From NCBI GenBank assembly GCA_027922465.2, contig BQMF02000018.1, positions 62,001 through 126,000 on the forward strand: a stretch of DNA of 64,000 nt, read 5' to 3'. Both the position numbers and the translations under genes were made by a program. The DNA comes from Turritopsis dohrnii. Its lineage: Eukaryota; Cnidaria; Hydrozoa; Anthoathecata; Oceaniidae. This document shows positions 1 to 12,604 of the stretch, in pieces (position 1 is the stretch's first letter; each line of letters starts with the position of its first letter). Below the pieces are notes generated by a model. That model had not been told where the DNA came from. It saw only the letters and a list, made by a program, of their open reading frames with translations, and did not search any database.

Positions 1-660
1 TAGCCAGATCACAATTGACCGCATGGCGTCACGATAATTAATATAAAATTAATTTTTTCCCAATGTTCTGGAGGTATAAGTGGATTTTTCACAACCTCAG
101 TCACAATTAAACACAATTAAAGATGACAGTCCCATTTTCTTTGATTTCTGTGAGTGATAAACGAAAGTTTTTGCATTCCGGACACCACACAGAGCACACT
201 AATTCAGTCAACATGGACATATCAAATATTCTATATCCTTTAAGTGAGCAACTTTCATATGAATTCTCTTCTGCAGGGACAATTTCTTGCACTTTTGACG
301 TACAAATATCATGGGACTTTGATACATTTTCTTCATTAGCATTTATCTAATTAGTTTCGTTATTATCATTATTTGTGTTGTTCTACTCAGAAACATTGTT
401 TGTGTCTTCTTGATTTTCAGAATTTTCCAATTTTGCCCGTCTAGTATATCTATTACCAGTAAATTTCCTTTTCTTGCAATAGTAATTATTATTGCTTTTT
501 TCTTGGCATCTTCAAGGTAAATTCTCCGGCTTCACCACTGAAATCTTTGAATTTCAAATTGTGTAATATACAGAACAATCGTGGGCACCAAAGTAGATGA
601 AATCCTTCTTAATCTTGAATAAAGTGTTGAAAAAGACAATCTTTACTTTATTTCTATTTA
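1..660. other. No gene recognised
   Basis: AT-rich sequence with only short open frames that overlap on both strands and resemble nothing I know. No RNA gene or clear repeat is seen. Confidence 0.5.
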
Positions 661-1103
661 CCTTAAGGGAAGAAATTTTCGCGGGAAGAAATTTTCGCGG
701 AAGAAATTTTCGCGGAATTTAATTTCGCGATTTTTGCCCCAAACCGCGAAATTAAATTCCGCGAAACACGTCAAAATTGCTCAATCGCGAAACTAAATTC
801 GGCGAAAATTCGATTTTAACTTTATATATTAAATAATAAAAGAAAAAACGATTTACAACGCAAAAAAGGAGGCATTTTTTCTGTTAAGTATTTGTTTGAA
901 AATCGAAAACCGCGAAATTTAATTCCGCGAAACATGTTAAAGTTGGTCAATCGCGAAATTAAATTCCGCGAAAATCGGCCATTTTTACCATTTCAACCGC
1001 GAAAGTTTTATCAGTAAAATTTATTCTAAAATTGTTATTCGCGAAAGTTAAATTCGCAAAATTTCGCGATTTTCCATCCTCGCGAAACTTTCTGCCCTTA
1101 AAG
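661..1103. mobile_element. Small TA-inserting DNA transposon (MITE) with TTCGCG-rich ends
   Basis: The left end reads CCTTAAGGGAAGAAATTTTC and the right end, reverse complemented, reads CTTTAAGGGCAGAAAGTTTC. A TA dinucleotide flanks each side (659-660 and 1104-1105), as in Tc1/mariner-type target duplication. The interior is filled with short inverted GCGAAATTAAATTCGCG-like blocks and has no coding capacity. It belongs with the similar elements at 3396, 7783, 10475 and 14188 in this window. Confidence 0.75.
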
Positions 1104-3395
1104 TAGTCCCAAATGCTTGGCAATCTTCCTTCAGAATCTACACAGTTGTCGGTGTTCTTTTTCTTAATTCCAGTTTGCAAATGATTTTTCTTGATGATTG
1201 GCGTTTTCTTTAACAAGTCGTTCTTCAACAAACTCCTTGGAGTGATTCTTGCCAATTTCAGGTGCTCGAAGCACATCCTTAGCAATTGAATCATCGATCT
1301 TGTCACCACTTACGTCACTGTGATTTTCAGAAATGTTCCCTCTCGAAATTTTGATCCCCTGCATATGTTCCTTAAAATCACCAATAAAATTTTTGGTTAG
1401 CCTGAGCGTTAGATTTTTTCAAAAAGTTCCCTGCCTGATAAGGCAAGATATTTTTCAAAATCATATTACTTAACAGAACAAGGATGTTATTACCGCATAC
1501 AAGTATTTCCTTGTAATTGTTGCTGTAGAAATGAATTCATTGAAAGAAGGTCTTATACGTATGCTTGACAGCATGAGATCTACAGTTATTTCTTTCTGGT
1601 TTCAGCGTGCAAATTATTGAGTAGTACCAAGTGGGTGAACAACATGACGCCATCCTTCTTGCATAAATAAATGTTTTTCTGAAGTTATTCTTTTTTAGTT
1701 TGATTTTTATGCGTTTTCTTAGGCTGTCTCTGAGGTTGCTTAACCTCAAACATACCAAACCCGCCTCGGTTTCATGCAGATGGTGAATGCAGAAACTGAT
1801 TGTGAAACTGAAAATGTTTTTGTGTATGGAAAGGAAGGTGCTTCATCTCTTCTCGACTTCCATCACCATCCAAAGTTGAGGGTTACATATTGATGTGTTT
1901 GAGAAATTTGAGTTTTTATATTATTGAAATATATGTTCGCTTAACGTTTTTCGATGCATGTTCTAAGCACAAGCTTGGTTCGTATGCATTAAGGACAAGC
2001 TTGGTTCGTATGCATTAAACACAAGCTTGGTTCGTATGCATTAAGCACAAGCTTGGTTCGTATGCGACAGCCGTATATCGATGGAACAACTTTCTACTGG
2101 TTGATTGTTTAGCAACTATATTGTTTACGAGTTAGAAGGATGCAAATATTTAAATGAAAGTCATGCAAGTATTTCTATTTCAATTTAATGATTTTTACTT
2201 TATTTTAAGGGTTATTTCGTTATCTTGTATTTCAAAAAGTTTCCAAGGACTATGTCATTTGTAATTCTTTTAATCCACTGGTCACCTCTGCTCGAACAGG
2301 TAGCGCAAAATGTGCTTGACTGTTATTTAAAGGGTTTTTAGCCTGAATATTTTACAGGAAATTTTTTTTAAACTTTGTAATAAGCTAACTCGTTTTTGTT
2401 CTGATCTATTGATTTCTCTTACCAGCATCATGTATGAAAATTTCGAAAATAGTGTTCAACAGACAAGGAATTTTACAAAACATTTAATTGTAAACTGGAT
2501 TTTTACTCCACTTTTGGCAATTGCAAAAAAATTCATGAACAGTGATGTGGTTATATTTTGCTGACCAGAACATATCATTGTAGGAAAACAAATAAAAAAT
2601 CTTTTGAGGGTAAAAAAAAGGGTACAAAATCTTTTGTGGGAAAACAATCAGACCGAACTAGAGCATTTGCTATTTTATAAAGGGTTCGTAGATCTGGAAA
2701 ACCTGGAAAATTGATTAGTTTTGAGTAAAGTCATGAAAAAAGTCATGAAAAATCTGTAACAGTCTGGACGCTGTTTTTTATTTAAAAAGTCAGGAAAATC
2801 TGGCATCTATCTTGTGTCATTTTTTCTCAGTACACTGTTATAAAGACGTTGGCTGTGTCACCTATGATATGAAGACATTGGTAACACGGTGATGGAACAG
2901 CCAACTTTCGGTAAAGGTCTACACTCCTACCATACAATAGTCGTCATAACAGCCTTCACCTCAGTTTTAAGTTTCAGTTTAAGCGTCTTTATCTCTATCT
3001 TCTGGGACATACTGTGCAGTGTTCCCGGAAAAAAGGAGGCCTCGACTTTCAAATGAGTATATCTTTTATTTCTAATATCACAATCGTGCCAATAACTTTT
3101 TTATTGTAGTTTTACAATTTTGACTCACGTCGTTTTTCATGGTCAAACTTTTGTTGAAAAGCCCTTGATAGTTTGACAGTGAACTGTCTATGAACAGAGT
3201 TTGACACGCTTAATTGTTCCTTAATGGTCCGTAATGTTCTCCATGTTTGATTGTTGTACAAATCGTGCACTCTCGTTCCTTTGTGAATGAAAAGTTCGTT
3301 CACTACTGGGGAGATCAAAATGGAGTGTCGTATCAGGATCGTTTTCTTCCATTGCGCATGCGCACTCCAAATTGTTTCCTTTTTATTAAGTGGTA
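1104..3395. other. Non-coding stretch without a recognised gene
   Basis: I see no convincing exon here. The only structured part is a 26-bp tandem repeat near 2 kb, listed separately. The short frames on both strands are not recognisable. Confidence 0.45.
1964..2066. repeat. 26-bp tandem repeat, four copies
   Basis: Four head-to-tail copies of a unit containing CACAAGCTTGGTTCGTATGC differ at only a few bases. It is a short minisatellite with no gene context. Confidence 0.85.
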
Positions 3396-3774
3396 CCTTA
3401 AGGGGATTTATTTTTGCGTGGACAAATTTTTGCGAGTCAGAGCTTCTCAAGGAAAATGTTTGTATTTATTTTTGCGAATGTGAACAAAGTGCAATGCGTG
3501 TATTTTATAATATAGCTTAGCAGTAGCAGCGAAAATCACCATTTCCATGCCTACCACATTGCAAAACCAATGGGTGCTTGATAAGTACAAGGAAATAGTT
3601 AATATACGAAAGGTCTGTGTACCTGTGACCAAAAAAAAATGAGCAAATAAAAGCACTAAATTTTGTGTGGATTTTTTTTGCGAATTGTTGATGTCTTGAT
3701 GTTTTGCGTGGATTTATGCCTAAATTTGCAAAAGTCGCAAAAATTAATCCACGCAAAAGAAAATCCCCTTAAGG
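3396..3774. mobile_element. Small TA-inserting MITE, CCTTAAGGGG ends
   Basis: The inverted ends read CCTTAAGGGGATTTATTTTT and its near-complement, and both are flanked by TA (3394-3395, 3775-3776). The subterminal parts repeat GCGTGGA and TTTGCG motifs in both orientations. It has no transposase. It is a sister of the copy at 7783-7916. Confidence 0.8.
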
Positions 3775-4120
3775 TAATTGTTCACTAAAAGGCACGTTTT
3801 ATTGTTTTTGTAATGGAACGGTTCGTGTACACCATTAAAAAGAAATACGTTGTTCCTTTGTCAAAAGGAATGAATAAAAGACTCCTGTGAAGCACGTTAT
3901 GGTATAAATATGTCATTCAAGCATAAAGAACGAAGAATTCGTTTTTTTATTTGTGTAAATCACTAAGTTATAAGTTTAAAGTTATAAAAAATGTTTTTAA
4001 AAAAAACAAAAACGTTTAATAAACACCTCACGCTTATTAGTTTTCAAACAATTTTCCCACACCCACAACTATTAAGACCCCCACTTGTATTAAGCACCCA
4101 AGAGTACACCCTCCATCATT
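3775..4120. other. Non-coding gap
   Basis: AT-rich. The part near 4070-4110 contains TTAAGCACCCAAG-like text that resembles the interior of the MITE at 34431-34868, so it may be a worn element. No gene is seen. Confidence 0.4.
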
Positions 4121-5330
4121 ATGGACTTTCTTAAAATTCTTGAAGAAGATTGGAAACTAAGTTGTTCGGCATCGTTGAATTACTTAAAAATCAATATCTG
4201 GACTTTCGAAAAGCGAACGGTGTATCCGACAGCACTTAACGTTGTTTTGCCGTCACCGAAGTTGACATACGCCATGCTAAAGAAAACCTCGGAAAGAGAA
4301 AGACACTCGAGTATTCTTGCAACCTAGATTTACAAATGCTCATAGCTCGAAACAGCTGGGCGAGCTTGGAGGAAATGGAAAACGTCATCCCATATCACAT
4401 CAACCGTTTTAAAGACAAGAATGCAGAGACCAACGAAACGTGTCGGCATCTCAACTGGCGTTTGCAACGAGATTCGTTGCTACGTATTCATTTGTTCGTG
4501 TTAAGTGGTCCAGACCAATGACCTACCAATACTTAACTATATAAATGATTAATAAAGCAAAGGCCAATGGAGGTTACATCGATCAGAGGGAATTTAAAAC
4601 TGCCGATAGATATTTATTTGACACTGTGATTCTCGAAACTATGGAGATTCTTGATTTTTATATCCAGTTAGTGCAACCGAAACTCTAAATCCCGTCTGCG
4701 ACTATTTGCTCGTAACAAACAAGGGAAAGCAATACACCGCGTTTTCGTCAGCCATGAGGGTCCCCGTCCACGAAGCTAGCGGCAAATATATACATCCGAC
4801 TCGCTACCGACAAATTGTGGAGATGGAAAGTGCGGAGAGACTCAGCCAATCGGAAAAAGAAATTGTTTCACGTGACCAAAAGCACAGTTCTCACGTGGCC
4901 AAAGTGGCTTATCAAAAGAGTTTGTCAAGAGACGTTGCTTCACGCAGCAAGCAATGCATGTGGAGAAACTGATTGACGATGAACGGAAGGAAGTGAGTGC
5001 AGGCATGATGGATGTTTTAAGGTCAATCAACAACACGGCGCGTACATTCGATCAGCAAGTACTCGATCAAGCAGAAAGGATAATATCACAGCCCGGCAGT
5101 AGTTTAGCTAAACGAGCTGTTGTCGAAGCTCAGGACGACGACGATGTAACAATAACGAATACCGTTCCAGCTAACTTAGAGAGCTCTGCCACTACCGACT
5201 TGCATGTAGATCGAGCGCTTGTACCACTTATAAGTTCTGACGTGAATTTGAAGAAAGAAGTTGTAAATGAACTAACCAAAACGCGGGTAAAATTCACAAG
5301 GGAAGAAGACGTTTGTTTGTGTTAAGGCAT
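4121..5330 (+). pseudogene. Crypton-like tyrosine recombinase relic with SANT/Myb-like C-terminal piece
   Basis: A series of open pieces in shifting + frames (4121-4327, 4336-4521, 4706-4972, 4954-5325) reads like one broken protein. The piece at 4706-4972 contains HPTRYRQIVEMESAERL followed by DQKHSSHVAKVAYQK. This matches the H-x-x-R box and the downstream His and Tyr of tyrosine recombinases as used by Crypton-type transposons. The last piece ends KFTREEDVCLC and, after a stop, GIAKYGKG, which resembles the start of a SANT/Myb domain. Internal stops and frameshifts at about 4327, 4520 and 4972 mean it is inactive. The element ends were not found. The recombinase assignment is firm for the central piece and inferred for the rest. 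Confidence 0.65.
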
Positions 5331-6656
5331 TGCAAAATATGGCAAAGGATTTTGAATTTTTTGAATGCGCTCGGAAATTCAGGCATATAAGCGTAACGCA
5401 GAAGAATATTTTAAAAGTATTTCGGTTGTATGAAATACATATAACTTTGTTGAAAAATTACTTTAAATTGAAAATCTCAGCGATTTTTAACTTTTGATCA
5501 AACGTCAATTACTCCCTTATCAAAACAAAATGGCTATCATTTTTAAACTGGATATCGCAGTTTCATACAGTTAATTCCCAGCTCCTTATAATAGACTCTA
5601 GAAGGGATTGCACAGTTTAGCAAGGCTGTAGTTAGGGTTCCCAGTTCCCAGTGCCATACGAATTTCTTTCCAACTTAATGTCTTTTCTTTTGAAACTGTG
5701 TTACAACGGGTTACAAGGTGTTACAAGGTCGAACTCCATTCGTTGACTTTACACGTATGAAATTTGAAGAACATCTCAAACGATGAAAGTTGAACGAGGA
5801 AAGGGAGGGACACTTGAGGTAATTTTCATTGTATACTTAGAACATACAAATACACAAATTGTTACAAGGTCGAACTCCATTCGAATTTAAGTTCGAATTT
5901 AAATTCTTTTGTTGTGAAACTGTTCCATTGGTCAGCTTTCATCCGTCGAGAAATTCAAGTGCACTGGTGATAGGAGCAAAGACAATTAACTTGATTTCGT
6001 GGATGGTAAAATTTATTACTTTTTTGTCGGAATTTAATGCTTGTTTTATGCTATTGAGCGTAGATATTATTTCAAACAGGATAAATAATTAGTAAAAACC
6101 TTAAGGAGTCCATTACTTGCCCTAGTGTACTATTTTAAAGAGACTAAACATATACTCAATGCCTAAAATCAACGATTTCGTGAATTTAGTTTCGCAGACA
6201 GCCAATTTTGAAAGATATCGAGGAAAATTTCTTCCCTTGTTAATAGCACGCGCCAACACTTCCTTTTTTAACGTTTTCCGAGTCCGTGCAAAGGGATTGG
6301 TCACAAATGACGTCAACCATTTCTTCGAGAATTTTCAACTTCAACATATCCCTCGCGTTTTTCCCGGGCACACAGTATAGTTTGTCATGATCTTGACGTT
6401 TAAACTGAAACTTTGGAAAATTCTATTTATGCACAGGCAGAGTATTAAACTTCTATCGATTTCACGAACGAATAGTGACAGGTTTTCATAAATTGATTTT
6501 TTGTGCCATTTGGAAGCAAAATGATGAAAGTCGGTTTTTGAATTTTCAAAAAATCAGTTTTCGTTCCCGAGATATTGCCATTTAAAGTTTTTGCTCAAAA
6601 CTTGATCTCCATGGTAACATGACATCACAATGTTCAAGAAATTAATGACATTACAA
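5331..6656. other. Non-coding stretch with a short duplicated segment
   Basis: TTACAAGGTCGAACTCCATT occurs twice in direct orientation, near 5720 and near 5863. Short frames on both strands are not recognisable. Bases around 6527-6560 have an inverted partner near 7440-7480, so the sequence flanking the next element may itself be an old transposon. Confidence 0.45.
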
Positions 6657-7154
6657 ATACCGTATTTCCTCCATCTAGCGCCGCCCTCTGATAAGCGCCG
6701 CACCTAAACTCTCAAAAATTTTAAGAGCGCCGCCCTCTAAAGAGCGCCGCACCTCTCAAAGCGGTGCTTTTTGGGGAAAAAAATGAAAAGGAGTCGTTGA
6801 AACAAGTCGAAGAAGAGGTATCGTCGCTCAACCCTTTTGAGATTTCAGAATCAGACGTGGAAGACACCTGCCAGCCCTTTCACTTGATCGATGATAATCT
6901 TGAGAGCGCTAGCGACGAAGATATTGAAATATTATAAGTATTCTTTTAATAAGAAGAAAATATGTCTAAAAATCAAAAGTATAGTTTTCAATGTCATGGG
7001 TTGTTTCCTTGATTTCTCAGGCCTTTATAAAGTGGGAATCAATAATTTGAAAAGAGCGCCGCCCTCTGATAAGCGCCGCCCTCTAAAGAGCGCTGCACCT
7101 AAAATCTCGAAAATTTAAAGAGCGCCGCGGCGCTTATTTGAGGAAATACGGTAT
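6657..7154. mobile_element. MITE with ATACCGTATTTCCTC inverted ends
   Basis: The left end ATACCGTATTTCCTC is exactly mirrored at the right end as GAGGAAATACGGTAT. Inside, AGCGCCGCCCTCT and AAGCGCCGCAC blocks recur near both ends and a long middle part has no function I recognise. The terminal ACCGTA and the AAGCGCC-type subterminal repeats resemble the element at 34431-34868. Confidence 0.8.
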
Positions 7155-7782
7155 GTAAATAACTGAAGAAATACACTAGTGATACACTACTAGAATTTGG
7201 TATGTGTGTTGGCAAACATTTATAGATATCGAATCACTAAAAATAATTGTTGCCATAGTTAACCCTGGCTTGTTTCCAGGTCTCCTCTCTTTTTTGTTGA
7301 CAAACCTATAAATGGAGTTCCGCTCAGGTAAGGGCAACGAAATTTTAGAAAATGGAACAGTTTTCACTAGAAGTTAAAGCAAAATTCGCCATAGTGACAG
7401 CGTTGGATGCTGATATATGGCTTTGTCAGCAAAAAATAATAGATTTTTTGAAAATTCAAAAACTGACTTTCAGCATTTTTAAAGCTGTTTCAAGTAGTGC
7501 AAAAAACTGAACTTGTGATTTTTTTTAGTTTAGTTCCCCTTTAAGATAGTTCTAACATCAATTTATTTACCTTTCTTTTCAGTGAGACCCTTTTATTACC
7601 ACTTTCTTGAATCTTTTTCGGAATAAAATCAGTATTGGTATTAGCATAGATGTTTTCACAAAGCACCCTAATATTTCTTTGTTCTGTATATTTTTCTTTA
7701 ACGAGCTTAAAATATTTATCCACTATCTCATTTTTTTTCAAGCTTTGTACTAAAGGTAAATGCCAATAATGTTTAGAGGTTA
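7155..7782. other. Flank of an older inverted-repeat element
   Basis: GATTTTTTGAAAATTCAAAA near 7440 is the inverted partner of TTTTTGAATTTTCAAAAAATC near 6535. The MITE at 6657-7154 therefore appears to sit between the arms of an older repeat. No gene is seen. Confidence 0.4.
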
Positions 7783-7916
7783 CTCTAAGGGGATTTTTTA
7801 TTGCGTGGATAAATTTTTGCGACTTTTGGCCTAATTCGCAAAAATTAATCCACGCAAAACGCTTTCGAACCGTGGCTCGCAAAAATTAATCCACACAAAA
7901 ATAAATCCCCTTATGG
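7783..7916. mobile_element. 134-bp TA-inserting MITE
   Basis: The ends read CTCTAAGGGGATTTTTTATT and, inverted, CCATAAGGGGATTTATTTTT, with TA on both sides (7781-7782, 7917-7918). It is a shortened relative of the 3396-3774 element with the same TTTTTGCGA and ATCCACGCAAAA parts. Confidence 0.75.
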
Positions 7917-8034
7917 TAATTCCACATACATAACGCTTCCACGATCAAAGAAAATATTTTGCAATGCGAGATATTTCTCTAGGTAAATGGCCTATAAATG
8001 TCAAACGTCAAAACCCGTAAAAGTTGTGACGTAT

Positions 8035-8158
8035 GGTTGTGAAATTTCTCTCTGAATTTGAATTCAATTTTGGTCATTCACGAAAGTTTATGCATCCGAA
8101 AATTTTCAGTTTGGCGAATTCAGGAATTTATTGTTCGCGAAAGTTTCTGCACCTAAAG
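8035..8158. mobile_element. Right-end fragment of the pogo-like element family
   Basis: The text GTGAAATTTCTCTC...ATTCAATTTTGGTCA...CGAAAGTTTCTGCACCTAAAG followed by TA matches the last ~130 bases of the transposase-bearing copy at 10475-11684. No matching left end is visible nearby, so this is a solitary or truncated end. Confidence 0.6.
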
Positions 8159-9243
8159 TACTAAATTATTACATGCACAGTTCCGGCCACGTTTGGACCA
8201 AATTTCGAAATGTTCCTCAATTTTCATAAAAATTTGCAAAAAACACAAATGGAACACGTTGGTTTTAAATTTGGCAGTTATTTTTCAGTCATGTAACCAA
8301 AATTGCTGGTAATTCGGGTGGAATTTGAACTAAATTTATAGAGATCGCTCATTTTCGTATAAATTTGCACAAGAAACAATGTGAAAATTCGAATGACATG
8401 CCATGGACTTTCGATTCGATTACTGGGAAAGTGATAAGCAAGTATTTAGAAGAAAATTAAGTTATTCATTAGAAAAAGTTACACGTAAATCCCAACCCAC
8501 AACAACAGAAATAAACTGCCGAATCCCATGAACAAAGCAGCAAACAGCGCTACTAACAATTCTTTATAGATGTCTCGTGTGTATTTCGTAGACGTCACCT
8601 CATAACTATATAAACAAGTTAAGTTAAACATGGAGATGAAGAAAGTACTGAAATAAGAAAATCGATTTCATAGGAAAAGTATGACAGAAAACAGTAGAAC
8701 ATGTTGTTTTTCAAACATGCAGGCTTACACAACGAACCGACAAGATTCTGTTGAAAGGATACACAAAAAACCATGCAGTAAAAAATATCCCAATTCCAAG
8801 AAGCACCAGTGTGAGGTGTGGATAAATAGCAGGATTTACAGGACTTATGTATCTGCTCATATGCTCAATTCCGGAATTCTAAAATGAAAGTTTTATCTTC
8901 GTTATATTAAACTAAATCATACCACAGAACCAACAACATAATAGCAACTTAGATGATAGCAATGTTCCCTACCCTGGTTATTCAAAAAAATTATTCAAAA
9001 AGAAAATCTACATTAATACAATATTTGCAGTTTTCCGAAATCACCTGATCACCTGATTTAGAATTTTATTTGTTCAATTTGAGACGTTAGAAAAAAAAAC
9101 AAACAATTTCCAAACGAATGATTCAATACATTGCTTCTTAAACAACAACGTTAAAATATCATTTGGATACAGGCACCCCTTTAATGCTCAAGTGTTAGTA
9201 GTATCTCAAACTTTTTATCATCTTCAATCGTCACTCTTATAAC
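8159..9243. other. Non-coding stretch
   Basis: AT-rich. The one frame of note (8681-8887 +) codes for a basic, cysteine-containing 68-residue peptide that I do not recognise and consider chance. Confidence 0.4.
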
Positions 9244-12200
9244 ATGCGTAAAGTTTGGTCAGGCGTTCATGACTTAATTGCATCTAAAGCAAGTAATTCT
9301 GCAAAACCTATATCAATCTCTGTCGAAGATACAGTAAGCTCTGATCCAGAAACTGTAGCTAATCATTTAACAACTTCTTCACCTCTATCGCTGACTCCAT
9401 AAGATCTGAAATGCAACCTCCTCATTATCACTTTTCAAGATTTCTCAAAAACCGAAATCAGTACTCAATGTTCTCGACTAAAACGTCCCCAGATGAAGTT
9501 GCTGCAATAATTAGCTCTTTCTCATTATCAAAATCATCATGACCTAACAGTATACCTGTTATAATTCTGAAACTTATCATACCTGACATAGCAGAGCCCT
9601 TATCTTTTTAATTAATAGGTCTTTCGTTACAGGAGCTTTCCCTTCAATACTGAAGACCTCTAAAGTTATTCTAGTATTTAAAAACAAGGGGTCACCCCTT
9701 GATGTTTCCAAATTACCGTCCAATTTCATTACTTTCAAATATTGAAAAAATTTACGAGAAGATAATGTATTCTCGTATCATTAATTTTCTTAATCGCTTT
9801 AATCAAATTTACACTAAGCAATTTGGTTTTCGCAAAGCTCATTCTATCATTGACACCCTTATTAACATAACTGAATGTATCAGGGAAAGACTTGATAAAG
9901 GTGAGTTTGCCTGTGGTGTTTTTGTTGATTTACAAAAAGCTTTTGATACGGTCGATCATGAAATTCTGTTAGCTAAATTAAATCATTATGGAATTCGTGG
10001 TATAATCAATGATTGGTTCCAACCTTATCTCTCAAATCGTCCCCAGTTTGTAGCAATAGCAAATTCTAAATCTATACGCAAAATCATAAAACATGGAGTT
10101 CCACAAGGATCAGTTTTGGGTCCTCTGTTGTTCTTGATCTAATGATTTGCATTTTTGCATTCATACCTCCGAAACTTATCATTTCGCAGATGACGCTCAT
10201 CTACTTAATTTTTCTAAAACTGCTTGGTCACTATGTTGAAGAGCCAATACTGATCTCAGAATTTTAGTAAGTTGGCTTAACACCAACAGAATATCACTCA
10301 ATTCAGGAAAAACTGAATCCATCATTTTTCATTCTCCTTGGAAGCGTATAGACTGTATACCTCGTCTAAAGTTGTCAGGTACAATCCCGATTCCTAGCAA
10401 AAGTGTTAAATACCTAGGTGTTCATTTTGATGAACATCTCAAATGGAAGACTCATATTTCAAATATTGCAGCTACTTTAGGTGCAGAAACTTTTGCGAAC
10501 AGAAACTTTCGCGAATTTGAGCCTGATTCGCGAAAGTTAAATTCGCGAAAACTTCCAATTTGGCTGAATCGCGAAAGTTTATGTTAGCGAAAAAAATAAA
10601 AAAATTGTAATGTATTTTTCCAACACCATTCTAAGTGATAAAAAACCTCCCCTTAACAAGTATGCTGTAAATGTGTATTAGTTTATTTGGATAACGTTAG
10701 AGGTATCCTTCTTATTACATTTTATAGCATCATTACGAGATATATTTGATAAAATTCCTTAACGAAATTGTGATTCCTTACGTGAATAACGAAAGAGTCA
10801 AATTAAAGTTATCAGAGGATCAAAAGGCACTAATGGAAATGGATGTATTTACTGGTCAGAAGACAGAAAAAGTTGTCAAGCAATATCAAAACAATAACAT
10901 CCTGATAGTTAACGTCCCGAGAAACACGACTAAGTACTACCAGCCATTGGATCTTACAGTAAATGGATACTGTAAACGGCCTTGAAAGGAGAAATTTACA
11001 GCATGGTATTTCATTAGAAGTTCTCATGGTAATGGTATTCATTAGAAGCAATTGGCCAATAAAGTGGCTTCAGAAGATGCCAAAACCAAGCTTTGCTTAT
11101 CTACTTTGAAACCCCTTCAAGCCAGTTGGATCATCGACTTCTTTAACGAAATGACATCAAGTAAAGGCAACGATTTAATAGAAAGTGGTTGAGCCACTTC
11201 TGGAATAAAAGATGCAATTGATCTGGGTTTGAAAAATCTCCACTCTACTGACCCATTTGAAGATTTAGACCCAATGGTTAAAGAAAATGAAGATCCAGTT
11301 CAGTCTAATAACCTACGCTTAACAGCCATTGCTTGTTTAAGTGAAGAAGATCTTTCCATATTGAGATAGAAAGATATTGAAAGTAATCAGAGCGACGTTG
11401 AAGAATGGGTAGCTCCATCATATGAACGGAATGCCTTTGACCTTTTTGAAGATCTAATGCTATTATTGTAATGTCTATCATACTCAAACTTGAACGTAAA
11501 TAAATATGCTGGAACATGTAAAATCTGTCTCAGTTTATTACTTTTGGTGCATGTTAGTGAAATTTCTCTCGGAATTTTAATTCAATTTTGATCAATCGCA
11601 AAAGTTTTTGCTTGCAAAAATTTCTAAAATTATCGTTTCGCAAAATGCAAAAGTTTCTGTTCGCGAAAGTTTCTGCACCTCAAGTAAACTACGCAGGGCT
11701 AGTGGGGCTCTCTCCAAACTTAGACATTTTGTCCCCACTAAAGTCTTAACCAATGTGTATCATGCAATATTTGCTTCCCACTTTAGGTATGCCTCCCAAA
11801 TTTTCAAACTGTGTGATAATTCTGTTACTCACAGACTTCTCACACTCCAAAACTTTGCATTTATATGTTCATAAATTTCTTAATGGCAACCTGCCTATTG
11901 ATACTCTAAATACACTCAATTTTGAGAGAACTAGACACTCATTCAGAACCAGGGGTAACACTCTTTAGTCTACTGAAACTGCCAAGTGTTAACACAACAA
12001 ATTATGGTTTAAATTCGTTCACACGTCTTGCTACCATTCAATGGAACTTTTTGCAAAATCATTTTCGAAACTGTAATTTATCTGAAATCAAACTAGCAAA
12101 ACTAAAAAAGATATTTAACTTTTATCTAAATAAATACACGGAACAGTAAAAAGCAGATTTAGCAGATTTATAAATATTATGTATATATTACTTATTTAGT

Positions 12201-12345
12201 TATTTGATTATTTGTTTATTTTTTCATTTAATTTTGTAAACTTTTTATTGATTTTTTTTATGGTTGGCCCCTATTATATTAGCCTAGCTTAAAGGGGCTC
12301 ACACATCATTATTGATGAAATATATTTTTTCTATTTCTATTTCTT
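9244..12345 (+). mobile_element. Non-LTR retrotransposon (LINE) reverse transcriptase relic, copy A
   Basis: 5'-truncated LINE. The frame at 9699-10142 contains the reverse transcriptase blocks NYRPISLLSNIEKIYEKI, FGFRKAHS, VDLQKAFDTVDHEIL and GVPQGSVLGPLLF. Further on FADDAHLLNF (about 10187-10216) carries the catalytic Asp pair. Then come KSVKYLGVHFDEHLKW and, beyond the inserted pogo element, KLRRASGALSKLRHFVP and the C-terminal part to about 12149. Stops and frameshifts (for example after 10142) break it. The block order is that of jockey/CR1-like elements, but I cannot fix the clade. The 3' end is only approximate, in AT-rich text after 12290. Confidence 0.85.
10475..11684 (+). mobile_element. 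pogo/Tigger-like DNA transposon with decayed DDE transposase, nested in LINE copy A
   Basis: The inverted ends are CTTTAGGTGCAGAAAC and, at the right, GTTTCTGCACCTCAAG. TA flanks both sides (10473-10474, 11685-11686). Removing the element and one TA rejoins the surrounding LINE in frame (…SNIAA|KLRRASG…), which proves the insertion limits. The + frame at 10746-10985 has DVFTGQ and, further on, NVPRNTTKYYQPLDLTVN. These are the spacing and motifs of pogo/Tigger/Jerky-type DDE transposases around the second and third acidic residues. Downstream text (PLQASWIIDFFNEM, SGIKDAIDLG) continues the family pattern but with stops. The N-terminal DNA-binding half is missing, so the copy is dead. Confidence 0.8.
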
Positions 12346-12604
12346 AAATATAACATCAAAATCTTAATGGTAGAATTGCTTCTTTGTCAATAAGTATATC
12401 ACAAGAATTACATAAATTTTCACAACCCTTATGTTAAAGGGAAAGTACATTCGCAAAAATTTGGTGGCAAAATGCGACGAAAGCGCTACGCGCTAAGCGT
12501 GCAAAAGGCAAATGGGGGTCTGGGGCAGTGAACCAAAATTAATGTGACAAAATATAAACAGATTGAAGGACGCTGCTTGGAATTTTTATTTTATTCATTA
12601 GCTT

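Noticed and set aside
1964..2066. Regular repeats as a CRISPR array
   Set aside because: The units abut without unique spacers and the DNA is eukaryotic. It is a minisatellite.
5863..5885. AAGGTCGAACTCC as a tRNA T-arm
   Set aside because: No matching acceptor, D-arm or anticodon stem could be placed around it at either occurrence.
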